From positions 1,047,001 through 1,111,000 of the forward strand of contig NZ_QYUL01000002.1 in NCBI RefSeq assembly GCF_003590795.1: a DNA stretch of 64,000 nucleotides. Reading direction: 5' to 3'. The DNA is from Azospirillum cavernae (GTDB lineage: Bacteria; Pseudomonadota; Alphaproteobacteria; Azospirillales; Azospirillaceae). The translations under genes were made by a program, and so were the position numbers. The notes under the pieces were generated by a model. The model was given only the letters and a program-made list of their open reading frames with translations, had not been told where the DNA came from and searched no databases. This document shows, piece after piece, positions 55,155 to 64,000 of the stretch. Every line of letters begins with the position of its first letter. The stretch's first letter is position 1.

Positions 55155-56162
55155 ATGCGGGGGCATCCCATGTATTACGCAGAGCTGACTGGACCAAGCG
55201 GCGCGCCGACCGTGCTGACGGCCAACGCCAACACCACCAAAAAGGCGGCGGACGCCAAGGGCGCCGACGCGAAAAGCGCGGAGAGCAAGGGCGCCGCCCC
55301 CGCGACGACGGACGCCAAGGCGGCTTCCGGCAGTCCGGCCTACACCATCAGCGAATCGATGGAATCGCTGCTGGACAGCATGTCCGGCCAGGGCGCGAAG
55401 AACGCGGCGGCGGGCACGCCGTCCAGCGGCGTCGGCGCGTCCGGCGGCGGCCTGGACCGCGCCAAGCAGGCGCAAGGGCTGATGCAAAGCGCGCTGGACC
55501 ATGGCAAAAGCCTGTCGGACGTCTTTGGCAAGGCCATCGACACGATGGCGCAAGGGCTGGGCGACGTGCTCGGCTCCTTGGGCGTGCCGCAGAACCGCAT
55601 CGACGACGCCACGGCTGGCTTCGGCGACGCGATGAAGGGCAAGCTGGCCGACATGGATTTCAGCAAGATGGCCGTCGACATGACGGCGGCCCGCTCGCAA
55701 TGGTCCATCGAGTCGCACGGCATCGAGCTGACCATCCAGGACGGCGACCGCAAGGTTCAAATTTCCTTCGCCAAATCCACGTTGGATTTCCGCAAGGACG
55801 AACAGCGGATGCAAGGCACGCTGGAGCGCGGCGGGAATGGATCGGTCGGCGTGCAATCGACCACCACCACGGCCACCGGCAAATCCACCGGCATGATCGT
55901 CCGCGCCGAAGGCTTCAGCCAGGATGAGATCAAGGACATCCTGGGCAAGCTGAACGGCATGGCGGCCAAGGCTGGCGGCGACGGGCTGAAGGGGTTGGCG
56001 GTGTTGAAGCCGACCACCGGCAAGGACGGCGTCACCCACATGAGCCTCGACATGTCGGTTCCGATCGAAGGCCTGACCGACGGCAAGAGCGCGGCGACCG
56101 CCGCGACCGCCGCCGCTTCGACGAACACGGCCAAGACGGCGGGCGTCAACGTCACCGCTTGA
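55155..56162 (+). CDS. Unknown Ala/Lys/Gly-rich protein
   Basis: A 335-aa protein from ATG 55155 (GGGAAACG upstream); MYYAELTG at 55170 is an alternative. Residues 20-100 are low-complexity (Ala, Lys, Thr, Gly) and probably disordered. Then come helical stretches (LDRAKQAQGLMQSALDHGKSLSDVFGKAIDTMAQGLGDVLGSLG) and a beta-rich part (QWSIESHGIELTIQDGDRKVQISF). The tail is Ala/Thr-rich. No signal peptide or membrane helix. I do not recognise the family. It is divergent from the NadE-like gene. Confidence 0.75.
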   Translation: MRGHPMYYAELTGPSGAPTVLTANANTTKKAADAKGADAKSAESKGAAPATTDAKAASGSPAYTISESMESLLDSMSGQGAKNAAAGTPSSGVGASGGGLDRAKQAQGLMQSALDHGKSLSDVFGKAIDTMAQGLGDVLGSLGVPQNRIDDATAGFGDAMKGKLADMDFSKMAVDMTAARSQWSIESHGIELTIQDGDRKVQISFAKSTLDFRKDEQRMQGTLERGGNGSVGVQSTTTTATGKSTGMIVRAEGFSQDEIKDILGKLNGMAAKAGGDGLKGLAVLKPTTGKDGVTHMSLDMSVPIEGLTDGKSAATAATAAASTNTAKTAGVNVTA

Positions 56163-56248
56163 TCGGTTGACCGCTTGATTTGGCGTCCGCGCGCGGGTTC
56201 CGTTTGGGGGAATGGAACGCGCGCGCGGCGCAAAACCGACGGATTGGA

Positions 56249-57190
56249 TCAAGACGGCAGATTGAAGCTTCCCCGGCTGACGATCACCGCGCGTCCGCCA
56301 ACATGAACCGCCGACAGGCCATTCGCCGCACGGTCCGCCGTCAGCAGGATGGTGCTGGGGCGGCCCATGTCGCCGCCTTGTGAAATCTCCCAGACGGTGC
56401 GGTCGGCGGCAGGGCGCTGTTGATCGAACAGATACCCGGCAAGCGCCGTGGCGGCGGCCCCGGTCGCCGGATCCTCGGCGATTCCCATGGCCGGGGCGAA
56501 CATCCGGGCGCTGACGTGGCGACCGTGCGCCGAATCCTCCAATGCGATGGCGTAGATGTGCGGGGCCAGGCTGTCGGCCAGATGGTCGCGCCACACCCCG
56601 ACGTCGAAGGCGATGGCCGACAGGGCGGCGCGCGAGGCCAGCGGAATGATGGTGAAGGGCACCCCGGCGCTGTAGGCGGCGGGCGGCAGGTCGGCTTGGG
56701 CGAGGGCCGTCACCGGCAGACCAAGCAGCGCGGCGAGAATCGCCGGATCGCGGACGCCGTCGATGGCGGTGGGAAGACGGGCGCTCGACAGGGTGGCGGT
56801 CATCGGTGCGTTGGTCGTCGCGGCGTCGGGGGCGGCGTTAGGGGCGGCTGTGATCCGCACCGGAATCGGCCCAACCTTTTCCCCAAACACAATGTCCCAC
56901 GGGCCGTCGCCGTCCAACTCCCCGGTTTCGGCGAGGATGATGGCGGTTCCGACGGTCGGGTGTCCGGCGAAGGGCAACTCCATCGCGGGCGTGAAAATCC
57001 GCAGACGGCGGGTTTCCTGCGCCGTTTCCGGGGGCAGGACGAAGACCGTTTCGCTGAGATTCAGCTCGCGGGCGATGCGCTGCATGGTGGAATCGTCCAG
57101 GCCGCGCCCGTCGGGAAACACCGCGAGCGGGTTGCCGCCAAAGATCCGGTCGGTGAAGACGTCGGCGGTGATGAAGCTCAGGCTGCGCAT
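56249..57190 (-). CDS. PhzF family isomerase-like protein
   Basis: A 313-aa protein with the diaminopimelate-epimerase-like PhzF fold. Motifs: FITADVFTDRIFGGNPLAVF, LNLSETVFVLPPE (catalytic Glu), RIFTPAMELPFAGHPTVGTA and GIAEDPATGAAATALAGYL. The reaction is usually unknown outside phenazine biosynthesis, and no phenazine genes are nearby. Start at 57190 (MRSLSFI) follows AAAGGG. Confidence 0.9.
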   Translation of the reverse strand: MRSLSFITADVFTDRIFGGNPLAVFPDGRGLDDSTMQRIARELNLSETVFVLPPETAQETRRLRIFTPAMELPFAGHPTVGTAIILAETGELDGDGPWDIVFGEKVGPIPVRITAAPNAAPDAATTNAPMTATLSSARLPTAIDGVRDPAILAALLGLPVTALAQADLPPAAYSAGVPFTIIPLASRAALSAIAFDVGVWRDHLADSLAPHIYAIALEDSAHGRHVSARMFAPAMGIAEDPATGAAATALAGYLFDQQRPAADRTVWEISQGGDMGRPSTILLTADRAANGLSAVHVGGRAVIVSRGSFNLPS

Positions 57191-57433
57191 GGTCGGATGC
57201 CCTTTCGAAGACGGGGAATTGCCGGGCGGCGCGCGCATCCTCCGGCGGCGGCGGGCGTCTGACAAACGCGGAATTCTTGGCTCTCGAATTAGAAAATCTT
57301 ATCAACGAGGAGCTGGTTTGGCGGGAATGGGGCCGAGTCGCCGATTCCTGTTCCTCTGCCCGCTGGACCACTCTACAAGCGGCGGGAGGACGCCCATAGG
57401 GCGGCGCTTCCCCCATGTGATGTTGAGTTTCCG

Positions 57434-57850
57434 ATGACCGACCGCGACACCCTGCTGGCTCTCAATCAGGCCTTTTACCGGGCCTTTTCCAACCGCGACG
57501 TCGCCGCGATGGCGGCCTTGTGGGCGGAGCGGTTGCCGGTGTCCTGCATGCATCCGGGTTGGGGCGCGCTGGTCGGGCGCGAGGCGGTGTTGGCCAGTTG
57601 GCAGGACGTGCTGCGCGCGCCCAGCGGCGTCATCGTCCGCCCGCGCCACGAGCGGGTGATGCTCTACGGCGATTCCGCCTTGGTGCTGTGCGAGGAGATT
57701 TTGGGCAACGCCGTGCTGGCGGCGACCAACCTGTTCGTGCGCGAGGATGGCGCGTGGCGTCTGACCCACCACCAATCCGGTCCGATGGCCCAGCCGCGCG
57801 CCGAGGTGGAGCGGCCCGACGACGACGCCCCGCCGCCCCGGCTGCACTGA
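57434..57850 (+). CDS. SnoaL-like/NTF2-fold protein (DUF4440 type)
   Basis: A 138-aa protein of the cone-shaped NTF2 fold: LLALNQAFYRAFSNRDVAAMAALWAE, CMHPGWGALVGREAVLASW and DGAWRLTHHQSGPM are typical. Function is unknown; members bind small ligands or act as isomerases or hydrolases. It is divergent from PhzF. Confidence 0.87.
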   Translation: MTDRDTLLALNQAFYRAFSNRDVAAMAALWAERLPVSCMHPGWGALVGREAVLASWQDVLRAPSGVIVRPRHERVMLYGDSALVLCEEILGNAVLAATNLFVREDGAWRLTHHQSGPMAQPRAEVERPDDDAPPPRLH

Positions 57851-57892
57851 GTCGGCGGCGCAACCAACGCCAAAAAGATTTCGGCCCGCTTT

Positions 57893-58000
57893 GCCCCCTC
57901 CCTAGCCCTCCCCCGCCTGTGGCGGGAGAGGGAATTCCGCCGCTCGCCAAGACTCCGTTCTCCCTCTCCCGCGACAGCGGGGGAGGGTCGGGGAGGGGGC
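57893..58000. repeat. GC-rich palindromic repeat, copy 3
   Basis: Third copy of the element at 12177-12287 and 20171-20293, starting GCCCCCTCCCTAGCCCTCCC and ending with its complement GGGGAGGGGGC. It lies between the convergent SnoaL-like and glycosyltransferase genes. Confidence 0.85.
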
Positions 58001-58033
58001 CGCGTGGCGGAACCTCCGCAGGCTGGCCGAAGG

Positions 58034-59722
58034 CTATTCCGTCGGGATTTCAGCGGGCGGCGGGCGGCGGTCTTTGACGATGGACAGCGGCACGTCGTCC
58101 GCCGCGATTTCAAAAATCGGGTGGCCGTCGAGCAAGGTCGGGCAGCGCTTGACCTGGGTGAAAGCCAGGAAGAAATCAGCCTTGCGCCAATCCGGCTCGA
58201 TCCCGTTGACCAGCTTCAGCCAGGACGGCAACTCGAACCGCACCGCCAGCGTGTTGCCGCAGACGGTCAGCGTGTATTGGCGCGGCGGCGCGTGGCCGTC
58301 ATTTTCGCGTTCGACGAACTCGATCAGCTCTTGCAAGGCTTCGTGCAGCGAGTTGCCCCAGTAATCCAGCTCATACTGGCCGTCGGCGCCGCGCACGCCG
58401 CCGATGAACTGGTTGTAATAGACATATTGGTTGGGGTGCATGGTGCCGAGCTGCCAGGCGTAGACCACCGCGATGATGGTCATCGCCGAGGCGAACCACT
58501 GGCCGAAGGCGCGCCCGCCGCGCTCGGAAACGCTCCACAGCCGGTCGGCGGCGATGGCCGCCATCACCACAAGCGGCGGCACCAGAAACAGGAAATGGCG
58601 GATGCCGTTGTAGACCGATGGGCGCAGCAGCATGAACAGCAGAATCGGCAGGAAGGCCGACAACACCAGCGGCAGATAGCGCACCGCCGTGAAGGCCCCC
58701 GTCCGCCGCAACCCGCCGCGCAGCAGCCAGACCACCGCCAGCAGCAGAGCCGCCGCCACGCCGAGCAGCACGGCTTCGGGCAGCTTCACCGCCAGATAGA
58801 CCGGCAGATAGAGGATTGGCGGGTCGTTGGAATGGACCATCTGGCCCATGAACAGCGTCTGGATGTCGATGGGGAAGTGGGAGACGACGCGCAGCGCCTC
58901 CAGCGGATTGAGGGGTTTTTGCACCGCCCAGGGCCAGAAAAAGGCCATGATGGCGTAGGCGACGGGAATCGCGGGCAGCAGCGCGACAAAGGCCAGCCGG
59001 GCGTCGTGCAGAACCCAGCGCAGCCCCTCTTGCCGGGCGACCAGGGCGAAATGCAGCAGCATGGCGACGGCCAGATAGAAACCGGCCAGCACCGCGCCAA
59101 CCCGGATGGCCAGCGTCAGCCCCAGCACCAGCCCGAACTTCAACACCGCGCTGCGGCTGGGTTTGGGAAGCTGGATCAAGATGCGGGTGGCGAAATACAG
59201 CGTCCACACCATGCCCGCCGCGAACGGCACGTCCTTGGTGTTGTTGAACATCGCGCCGTAATAGACGCCGCACAGCGTCAGCAGAGCCGCCGCGATGAAA
59301 CCGGCGCGCGGCCCGGCGAGCAGGCGGGTGTAACGCCACGTTCCGGCGATGCCCAGCACGCCGACCAGCGCGCACAGCAGATGCCGGGTTTCATACTCTT
59401 CAAAGGGCGAGATCGGGACCAGCACCGCCGTCACCAGGTCGAACAGCCCGCCATAGAGGTAGAGATCCTTGAAATGGAAGGCGGAACGGTCCTGGAAGCC
59501 GCTCATGTAATAAGACAGCAGCTTCTTGCCGTAGATGTGCTGGACCTCCTCGTCCGTGCTGATGCCGTAGGAGAGGAAGGTCAAGGCCGACAGAACCAGC
59601 AGCCCCAGCAGCAGCGCGCGGGTCAGATCGTCCCACAGCGCGCCGTCGCGGCGCGCGGGGCCGACCGACAGCGGCGCGGCGGTGTCCGGCAGCGGGGCGC
59701 GCAGCCGCACATGGTAATTCAT
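58034..59722 (-). CDS. GT-C type integral membrane glycosyltransferase
   Basis: A 562-aa protein with about a dozen hydrophobic helices. The first periplasmic loop after helix 1 has STDEEVQHIYGKKLLSYY, the acidic motif typical of GT-C (PMT/ArnT-like) enzymes that use polyprenyl-phosphate sugars; AMFNNTKDVPFAAGM and PSVYNGIRHFLFLVPPL are others. The start overlaps the upstream GT2 stop by 4 nt. Together they probably make and transfer a lipid-linked sugar, for example to a cell-surface polymer. Confidence 0.85.
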   Translation of the reverse strand: MNYHVRLRAPLPDTAAPLSVGPARRDGALWDDLTRALLLGLLVLSALTFLSYGISTDEEVQHIYGKKLLSYYMSGFQDRSAFHFKDLYLYGGLFDLVTAVLVPISPFEEYETRHLLCALVGVLGIAGTWRYTRLLAGPRAGFIAAALLTLCGVYYGAMFNNTKDVPFAAGMVWTLYFATRILIQLPKPSRSAVLKFGLVLGLTLAIRVGAVLAGFYLAVAMLLHFALVARQEGLRWVLHDARLAFVALLPAIPVAYAIMAFFWPWAVQKPLNPLEALRVVSHFPIDIQTLFMGQMVHSNDPPILYLPVYLAVKLPEAVLLGVAAALLLAVVWLLRGGLRRTGAFTAVRYLPLVLSAFLPILLFMLLRPSVYNGIRHFLFLVPPLVVMAAIAADRLWSVSERGGRAFGQWFASAMTIIAVVYAWQLGTMHPNQYVYYNQFIGGVRGADGQYELDYWGNSLHEALQELIEFVERENDGHAPPRQYTLTVCGNTLAVRFELPSWLKLVNGIEPDWRKADFFLAFTQVKRCPTLLDGHPIFEIAADDVPLSIVKDRRPPPAEIPTE

Positions 59723-60804
59723 CGCCGTGTCCCTCGGCGGTCCGACGCCGGTCTTGGCGCGTCGTCGTCCTCGCCATCCTCGCCCCCCCCATTATCACCG
59801 ACAAAGCCATGGGCGGAGCGGACGATGTAGAGCGGGCGGCCCTTCACCTCCGCGAAGACGCGGCCCAGATAGTCGCCGATGATGCCCAGCGTGATGAGCT
59901 GCAAACCGCCCAGAAACAGCACGGCGACCAGCAAGGATTCATAGCCCGGCACGTCGATGCCGTGGAACAGGGTGCGGATCAGGCGGATCAGGATGTAGAG
60001 GAAGGCGACGCCCGACACCGCCATGCCGACCACGCTCCACACCCGCAGCGGAAAGGTGGAAAAGGCGGTCAGCCCGTCGAAGGACAGGCGCAGCAGCTTC
60101 AGGAAGCCCCATTTGGTGTCGCCCCCGGCGCGTTCCCCCTGGTGATAGGGGATCGCCGCCTGACGGAAGCCGACCCAGGCGAAGATGCCCTTCATGAAGC
60201 GCGTGCGCTCCGGCATCCGGTTGATGACGTCCACCACCTTGCGGTCCATCAGGCGGAAATCGCCGACCTCGCGCGGCAGCTTGACCTCCGACAGATGGTC
60301 GAAGACCCAATAGAACATCCGGGCGAACATCCGGTGCTTCAGGCTTTGCCCAACCCGCGCGTGGCGGACGGCGACGACGACGTCGTAGCCCGCGCGCCAT
60401 TTCTCCAGAAAGGCGGGCAGCAATTCGGGCGGGTGCTGAAGATCGGCGTCCATCGGCACCACGGCGTCGCCGGTCGTGTGCGACAGCCCGGCGGACAAGG
60501 CCAGCTCCTTGCCGAAATTGCGCGACAGATCGACCACCTTGATCCGGGAATCGCGGTCGTGCGCGTCGAGCAGCCGGTCGAGCGTGTCGTCGCGGCTGCC
60601 GTCGTTGACGCACACCACCTCCCACGCCACGCCCAGCCCGTCCAGCGCCGGGGTCAGCCGGGCGAACAGGGCGGCGATGTTGGGGCCTTCGTTGTAAAAG
60701 GGAATCACCACCGACAGCCGAGGGTGACTCGGTCGGTCCAGGCGGCGGGCCGTGTCGCCGTGGGCGGTCGGTGCGACCGGAACGGGCGCGTCGGAAAGGG
60801 GCAT
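59719..60804 (-). CDS. GT2 glycosyltransferase, polyprenyl-phosphate sugar synthase type
   Basis: A 361-aa enzyme of the DPM1/GtrB/ArnC group. The GT-A domain begins LSVVIPFYNEGPNIAALFARL, with VNDGSRDDTL, PMDADLQHPPEL (DxD-type metal site) and MDRKVVDVIN. Two C-terminal membrane helices (VVGMAVSGVAFLYILIRLI and LLVAVLFLGGLQLITLGIIG) anchor it. It should transfer sugar from a nucleotide to polyprenyl phosphate for the GT-C gene that follows. Start at 60804 (MPLSDAPVP). Confidence 0.92.
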   Translation of the reverse strand: MPLSDAPVPVAPTAHGDTARRLDRPSHPRLSVVIPFYNEGPNIAALFARLTPALDGLGVAWEVVCVNDGSRDDTLDRLLDAHDRDSRIKVVDLSRNFGKELALSAGLSHTTGDAVVPMDADLQHPPELLPAFLEKWRAGYDVVVAVRHARVGQSLKHRMFARMFYWVFDHLSEVKLPREVGDFRLMDRKVVDVINRMPERTRFMKGIFAWVGFRQAAIPYHQGERAGGDTKWGFLKLLRLSFDGLTAFSTFPLRVWSVVGMAVSGVAFLYILIRLIRTLFHGIDVPGYESLLVAVLFLGGLQLITLGIIGDYLGRVFAEVKGRPLYIVRSAHGFVGDNGGGEDGEDDDAPRPASDRRGTRR

Positions 60805-61179
60805 GGCCAGCCGTCGTGTCAGTGCGTCGAATGCCGGAACGAAGCGATGCGGACGACGGCCCCGGCTGGCCGCTGCGCCCTTTGGCATATATCACGATCC
60901 ATAGGAATCTTCAAAACGCCCTCTCAATGGCGCGAATGCCCAAAAAATGGACTGTTGCCGCGCGCCTGGGCAGAACCAGTCATCCCGCATCCACCAACAC
61001 CCCTGATAGCGCTTTATTCCACCCTGGGGAACATGGCGGTTTCCCTTACGTCAATCATGCTGCGTCGCGGCAGGACGACCATACGCCGGTGTGTGGCACG
61101 CTTCATGAAATGGTGAACAGGGGCTGCCTTGTTTCATGCGGCAACTGTATCGCGTCTGCGCCGACGGAGGTCTCTCGCC
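60805..61179. other. Intergenic region between glycosyltransferase operon and chemotaxis receptor
   Basis: About 375 bases between divergent genes, with no supportable coding sequence. It must contain promoters for both; none is clear by eye. GGAGG lies at 61166-61170 just before the receptor start. Confidence 0.5.
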
Positions 61180-63189
61180 ATGAGCCTGTTCAATCGTTTG
61201 AGTGTCGGGACCAAAATCACGGCGGCCAGCGCCGGGATCCTGGTGTTTTTGGTGCTGATCGGCGGCATCGGCGTGGTGGCGCTGTCGGACACGGGCGGAA
61301 CGGTGCAGACCTATGGGCGGCTGGGTCAACAGACCAACGCGCTTGGTCGCGTCGAAGCGCTGATGCTCGACATGCGGCTGAAGGCCACCGCCTTTCTGCT
61401 GAACGGAGATGCGGCGGTCGGCCAAGCGGTCAGCCAGCAGGCGGGGGAGGCCGCCGCCGCCATCGCCCAGGCCCGCGCCCTGTTCACCGACCCGGCCTTG
61501 CTCGCCACCGTCGATCACATGGCCGAGGAAATCGCCCAATATCAGGGCGCCTTCACCAAGGTGATGGAGTTCCAGGAGCAGCGCGCCAAGGAATCCGCCG
61601 ATCTGGCCGACATCGGCCCGCGTCTGGAATCCGCCCTGGATTCGATCATGGACAGCGCCAGCGCCGCCGGGGACGCCGACGCCGCCTATTTGGCGGGCAT
61701 GGCGCTGCGCCACATGCTGGCCGCCCGCATCACCGCCGGGCGGTTCAGCGTGGACGGCACGCCGCAACTGGCCGCCCAGACCCGTTCGCAATTCACCGAC
61801 GCGTCGAGCCGTGGCGGGGCGATGATGGCGCGGCTCACCGATTTCGACCGCCGCAAGCTGGCCATGTCCTACACCGCCATGCTGCGGGTCTACATCACCA
61901 CCTTCAACCGGATGGCGGAGGCGACGACCGGGCGTGACCGTCTGGTGCGCGAGGTTCTGTTGCCGGTTGGCGCCGCCATCGCGGCGGAAGCCCAGCAATT
62001 GACCATCGCCAGCGTCGCCGAACAGCGCGCGCTGGGCGAAAGCGCCGATGATTACATTTCCGGCGCCCGCCAGATCATGATCGCCGCGTCGCTGGCGGCG
62101 GTGGCGCTTGGGTTGCTGACGGCGGCGCTGATCGGGCGGGGGCTGTCGCGTCCGGTGGTGGCGATGACCGACCGGATGACCCGGCTGGCGGCGGGCGACC
62201 GTTCGGTCGCGATTCCCGGCCTGGAGCGCGCCGACGAGATCGGCGGCATGGCCAGGGCGCTGGCCATCTTCAAGGACAGCTTGATCGAGAGCGACCGCAT
62301 GGCCGCCGCCCAGAACGCCGAGCATGAAACGCGTCGGGCGCGTGGCGAGCGCATCGACCGGCTGACGCAGGAGTTCGACCGGCTGGTCCTGTCGGCGCTG
62401 GGTCGGGTGTCGGCGGCGGCGACCCAGTTGCAGGCGACCGCGCAAACCATGTCGGCCACCGCCGAACAGACCACCAAGCAGGCCGACGCCGTCGCCAGCG
62501 CCTCGCACGAGGCGACCGGCAACGTCGAAACGGTGGCCGCCGCGACGGAGGAACTCTCCTCCTCCATCGCCGAGATCGGTCGTCAGGTCGCTGACAGCGC
62601 GCGGATCGCCGGGCAAGCGGTCGCCACCGCGCAAAAGACCGACGCCACCGTGCGCGGTCTGGTGGACGCCGCCCAGCGCATCGGCGAGGTGGTCCAGCTC
62701 ATCAACGACATCGCCAGCCAAACCAACCTGCTGGCGCTGAACGCCACCATCGAGGCGGCGCGGGCGGGCGAGGCGGGCAAGGGCTTCGCCGTGGTGGCGA
62801 GCGAGGTCAAGAACCTCGCCAACCAGACCGCCAAGGCGACCGAGGACATCGGCAACCAGATCGCCAGCATCCAGCAGGTCAGCCGCGAGGCGGCCTCGGC
62901 CATCGCCGACATCGGGCGGGTGATCGACGAGATCAACCACATCTCCGCCGCCATCGCGTCTTCGGTCGAGGAGCAGGGAACGGCGACGCGGGACATCAGC
63001 CGCAACATCCAGCAGGCGGCGCGCGGCACGCAAGAGGTCTCCGGCAACATCGCGGGCGTGTCGGAAGCGGCCAGCTCGACCGGCGAAGCCTCCCGCGAGG
63101 TGCTGACCGCCGCCGACGGGCTGAATCACGAGGCCGAGGATCTGCGCGGCTTCGTCTCGCGCTTCCTCACCGACATGCGGGCGGCGTAA
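61180..63189 (+). CDS. Methyl-accepting chemotaxis protein
   Basis: A 669-aa receptor. The first membrane helix ([23 protein letters not shown]) and a second near 295-320 ([19 protein letters not shown]) enclose a large helical periplasmic sensor domain. A HAMP domain follows ([20 protein letters not shown]), then the signalling domain with hairpin tip [43 protein letters not shown]. The ligand is unknown. Start at 61180 follows GGAGG. No che genes are in the window. Confidence 0.95.
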   Translation: MSLFNRLSVGTKITAASAGILVFLVLIGGIGVVALSDTGGTVQTYGRLGQQTNALGRVEALMLDMRLKATAFLLNGDAAVGQAVSQQAGEAAAAIAQARALFTDPALLATVDHMAEEIAQYQGAFTKVMEFQEQRAKESADLADIGPRLESALDSIMDSASAAGDADAAYLAGMALRHMLAARITAGRFSVDGTPQLAAQTRSQFTDASSRGGAMMARLTDFDRRKLAMSYTAMLRVYITTFNRMAEATTGRDRLVREVLLPVGAAIAAEAQQLTIASVAEQRALGESADDYISGARQIMIAASLAAVALGLLTAALIGRGLSRPVVAMTDRMTRLAAGDRSVAIPGLERADEIGGMARALAIFKDSLIESDRMAAAQNAEHETRRARGERIDRLTQEFDRLVLSALGRVSAAATQLQATAQTMSATAEQTTKQADAVASASHEATGNVETVAAATEELSSSIAEIGRQVADSARIAGQAVATAQKTDATVRGLVDAAQRIGEVVQLINDIASQTNLLALNATIEAARAGEAGKGFAVVASEVKNLANQTAKATEDIGNQIASIQQVSREAASAIADIGRVIDEINHISAAIASSVEEQGTATRDISRNIQQAARGTQEVSGNIAGVSEAASSTGEASREVLTAADGLNHEAEDLRGFVSRFLTDMRAA

Positions 63190-63277
63190 GGACAGGGGTG
63201 GTCGGGGGCTGCATGGGGGAGTGTCTGGGGCGACATTCCCCCTTGCGCCGCGCGACGGCGTTCGGCACATAAGCGGC

Positions 63278-63973
63278 ATGATCCTGTCCCCCATCGCTCC
63301 CGACGACATGCCGACGGCGCTTGCGGCGTTCGCGGCCCATTTGGAGGGCCACGCCGAAGCCTTGGCCGCCTTCCGTCGCATCGCCGCCACCTGGCCGGTT
63401 CGCCCGGCGGACGAGCCGGGCGGCGGGGTCGACACCCCCGAACATCGGGCCGAAGCGGTGAAGCTGGCCCACGCGCACGGCGTCGAGACGCTGGACGAGC
63501 CGCCCAGCAGCTCCTTCATGTGGGACGGCAAGGTCATCCGCACCGACGTCGAGGCGACGGTGATCGTGCATGAGGTGACGCACTGGCTGTGCGCCGCGCC
63601 GGAACGGCGGACGCTGATTGATTACGGCCTCGGCCCCGGCCCGGAAACCACCGCCCGCAAGGAAGCCCGCGCCGACAAGCGCCTGTGCTTTGAAGACTGC
63701 ATGCATGAGGAGCAGCAAACCTCGCTGCTGGGCGTGCTGTGGGAGGTTGAGTTGGGCCAGCCCGGCATCCTCGCCTTCCTGGAGCAGAATTGGATGGAGC
63801 ATTGGGAGCGGGCCAGCACCGCCGCCTTCTTCATCCGCCACGCCGAAGAGCTGTTCGCCCGTGGTCTGATCGACGCCGACGGGCGTCCGACCACCGCGCG
63901 CGCCTGGGCCGACGCCCGCCGGGCCGCCCCCGCTTCATCACACAGCGCCGATTCGCAAAGCCGCGCCGCATGA
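63278..63973 (+). CDS. EpmC-like (elongation factor P hydroxylase family) HExxH protein
   Basis: A 231-aa protein. The motif IVHEVTHWLCAAPERRTLIDYG (H98, E99, H102) followed by CFEDCMHEEQQTSL resembles the metal-binding core of elongation factor P hydroxylase (EpmC), where HExxHW, Arg-Arg, Asp-Tyr-Gly and Phe-Glu-Asp occur in the same order. I infer a non-heme-metal hydroxylase or related enzyme. The start at 63278 (MILSPIAPDD) was chosen over an upstream frame. The C-terminal 25 residues are Ala/Ser-rich. No other EF-P modification gene is nearby. Confidence 0.72.
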   Translation: MILSPIAPDDMPTALAAFAAHLEGHAEALAAFRRIAATWPVRPADEPGGGVDTPEHRAEAVKLAHAHGVETLDEPPSSSFMWDGKVIRTDVEATVIVHEVTHWLCAAPERRTLIDYGLGPGPETTARKEARADKRLCFEDCMHEEQQTSLLGVLWEVELGQPGILAFLEQNWMEHWERASTAAFFIRHAEELFARGLIDADGRPTTARAWADARRAAPASSHSADSQSRAA

Positions 63974-64000
63974 GTTTTTAGGCGCTGACCAAAAAACCAA

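Noticed and set aside
54951..56594. Extension of the NadE-like frame to 1104 codons
   Set aside because: The extra residues are antisense of the 55155-56162 gene and the PhzF gene end; the internal MTDRLSIALAQ start matches the family N-terminus.

Overview
The window is a high-GC chromosomal segment of an alphaproteobacterium, most likely of the order Rhodospirillales (Azospirillum/Magnetospirillum relatives). The pointers are the ubiE-ubiB and mutM neighbourhood, the enoyl-CoA hydratase-rpsT-dnaA order, a complete ccoNOQP-ccoGHIS locus followed by an FNR-type regulator, Rhodospirillales-like protein sequences and clustered GANTC (CcrM) sites upstream of dnaA. No rRNA, tRNA, CRISPR array, integrase or transposase was seen.

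Layout. 1-2.2 kb: ubiB (cut by the window edge) and ubiE on the minus strand. 2.3-4.86 kb: an AT-rich island separating ubiE from mutM, with two overlapping genes. One encodes an unknown helical protein. The other encodes a P-loop ATPase ending in a helix-hairpin-helix domain that resembles the RNA polymerase alpha-CTD. This is the best candidate for an undescribed (possibly defence) system. 4.9-9.7 kb: mutM, a secreted protein, enoyl-CoA hydratase, rpsT and dnaA. 9.8-10.8 kb: a receiver-GGDEF protein. 10.9-17.9 kb: a polyamine-type ABC transporter (binding protein, ATPase, two permeases) split by a three-gene copper-handling operon on the opposite strand. 18-22.1 kb: a small acidic protein, a thioesterase, two RNA methyltransferases and an acetyltransferase-like protein. 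22.1-31.5 kb: cbb3 oxidase structural and assembly genes with an FNR box and the O2-sensing regulator.

31.5-35.2 kb: LysR/SDR pair, a small monooxygenase, heme A synthase, a 49-aa membrane protein and a striking inverted pair of covarying hairpins. 35.4-37.6 kb: groESL with a CIRCE operator. 38-41.6 kb: a DMT transporter, a PIN-domain/ImmA-IrrE protease pair and a lipoprotein. 41.6-46.5 kb: ahcY with an upstream palindrome, then an RraA-AEC-Bug group and a 24-aa hydrophobic peptide gene. 46.6-50 kb: cysS, gltX and an OhrR-like MarR regulator divergent from a Tat-exported hydrolase with shared operators. 51-58 kb: a lipoprotein, elbB, a full-length NAD synthetase homologue that has lost the catalytic residues of both domains, an unknown Ala/Lys-rich protein, PhzF and a SnoaL-like protein. 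58-64 kb: a GT-C/GT2 glycosyltransferase operon, a chemotaxis receptor and an EpmC-like HExxH protein.

Three copies of a GC-rich palindromic repeat (12.2, 20.2 and 57.9 kb) sit between genes. All assignments come from reading motifs by eye; no database searches were run.
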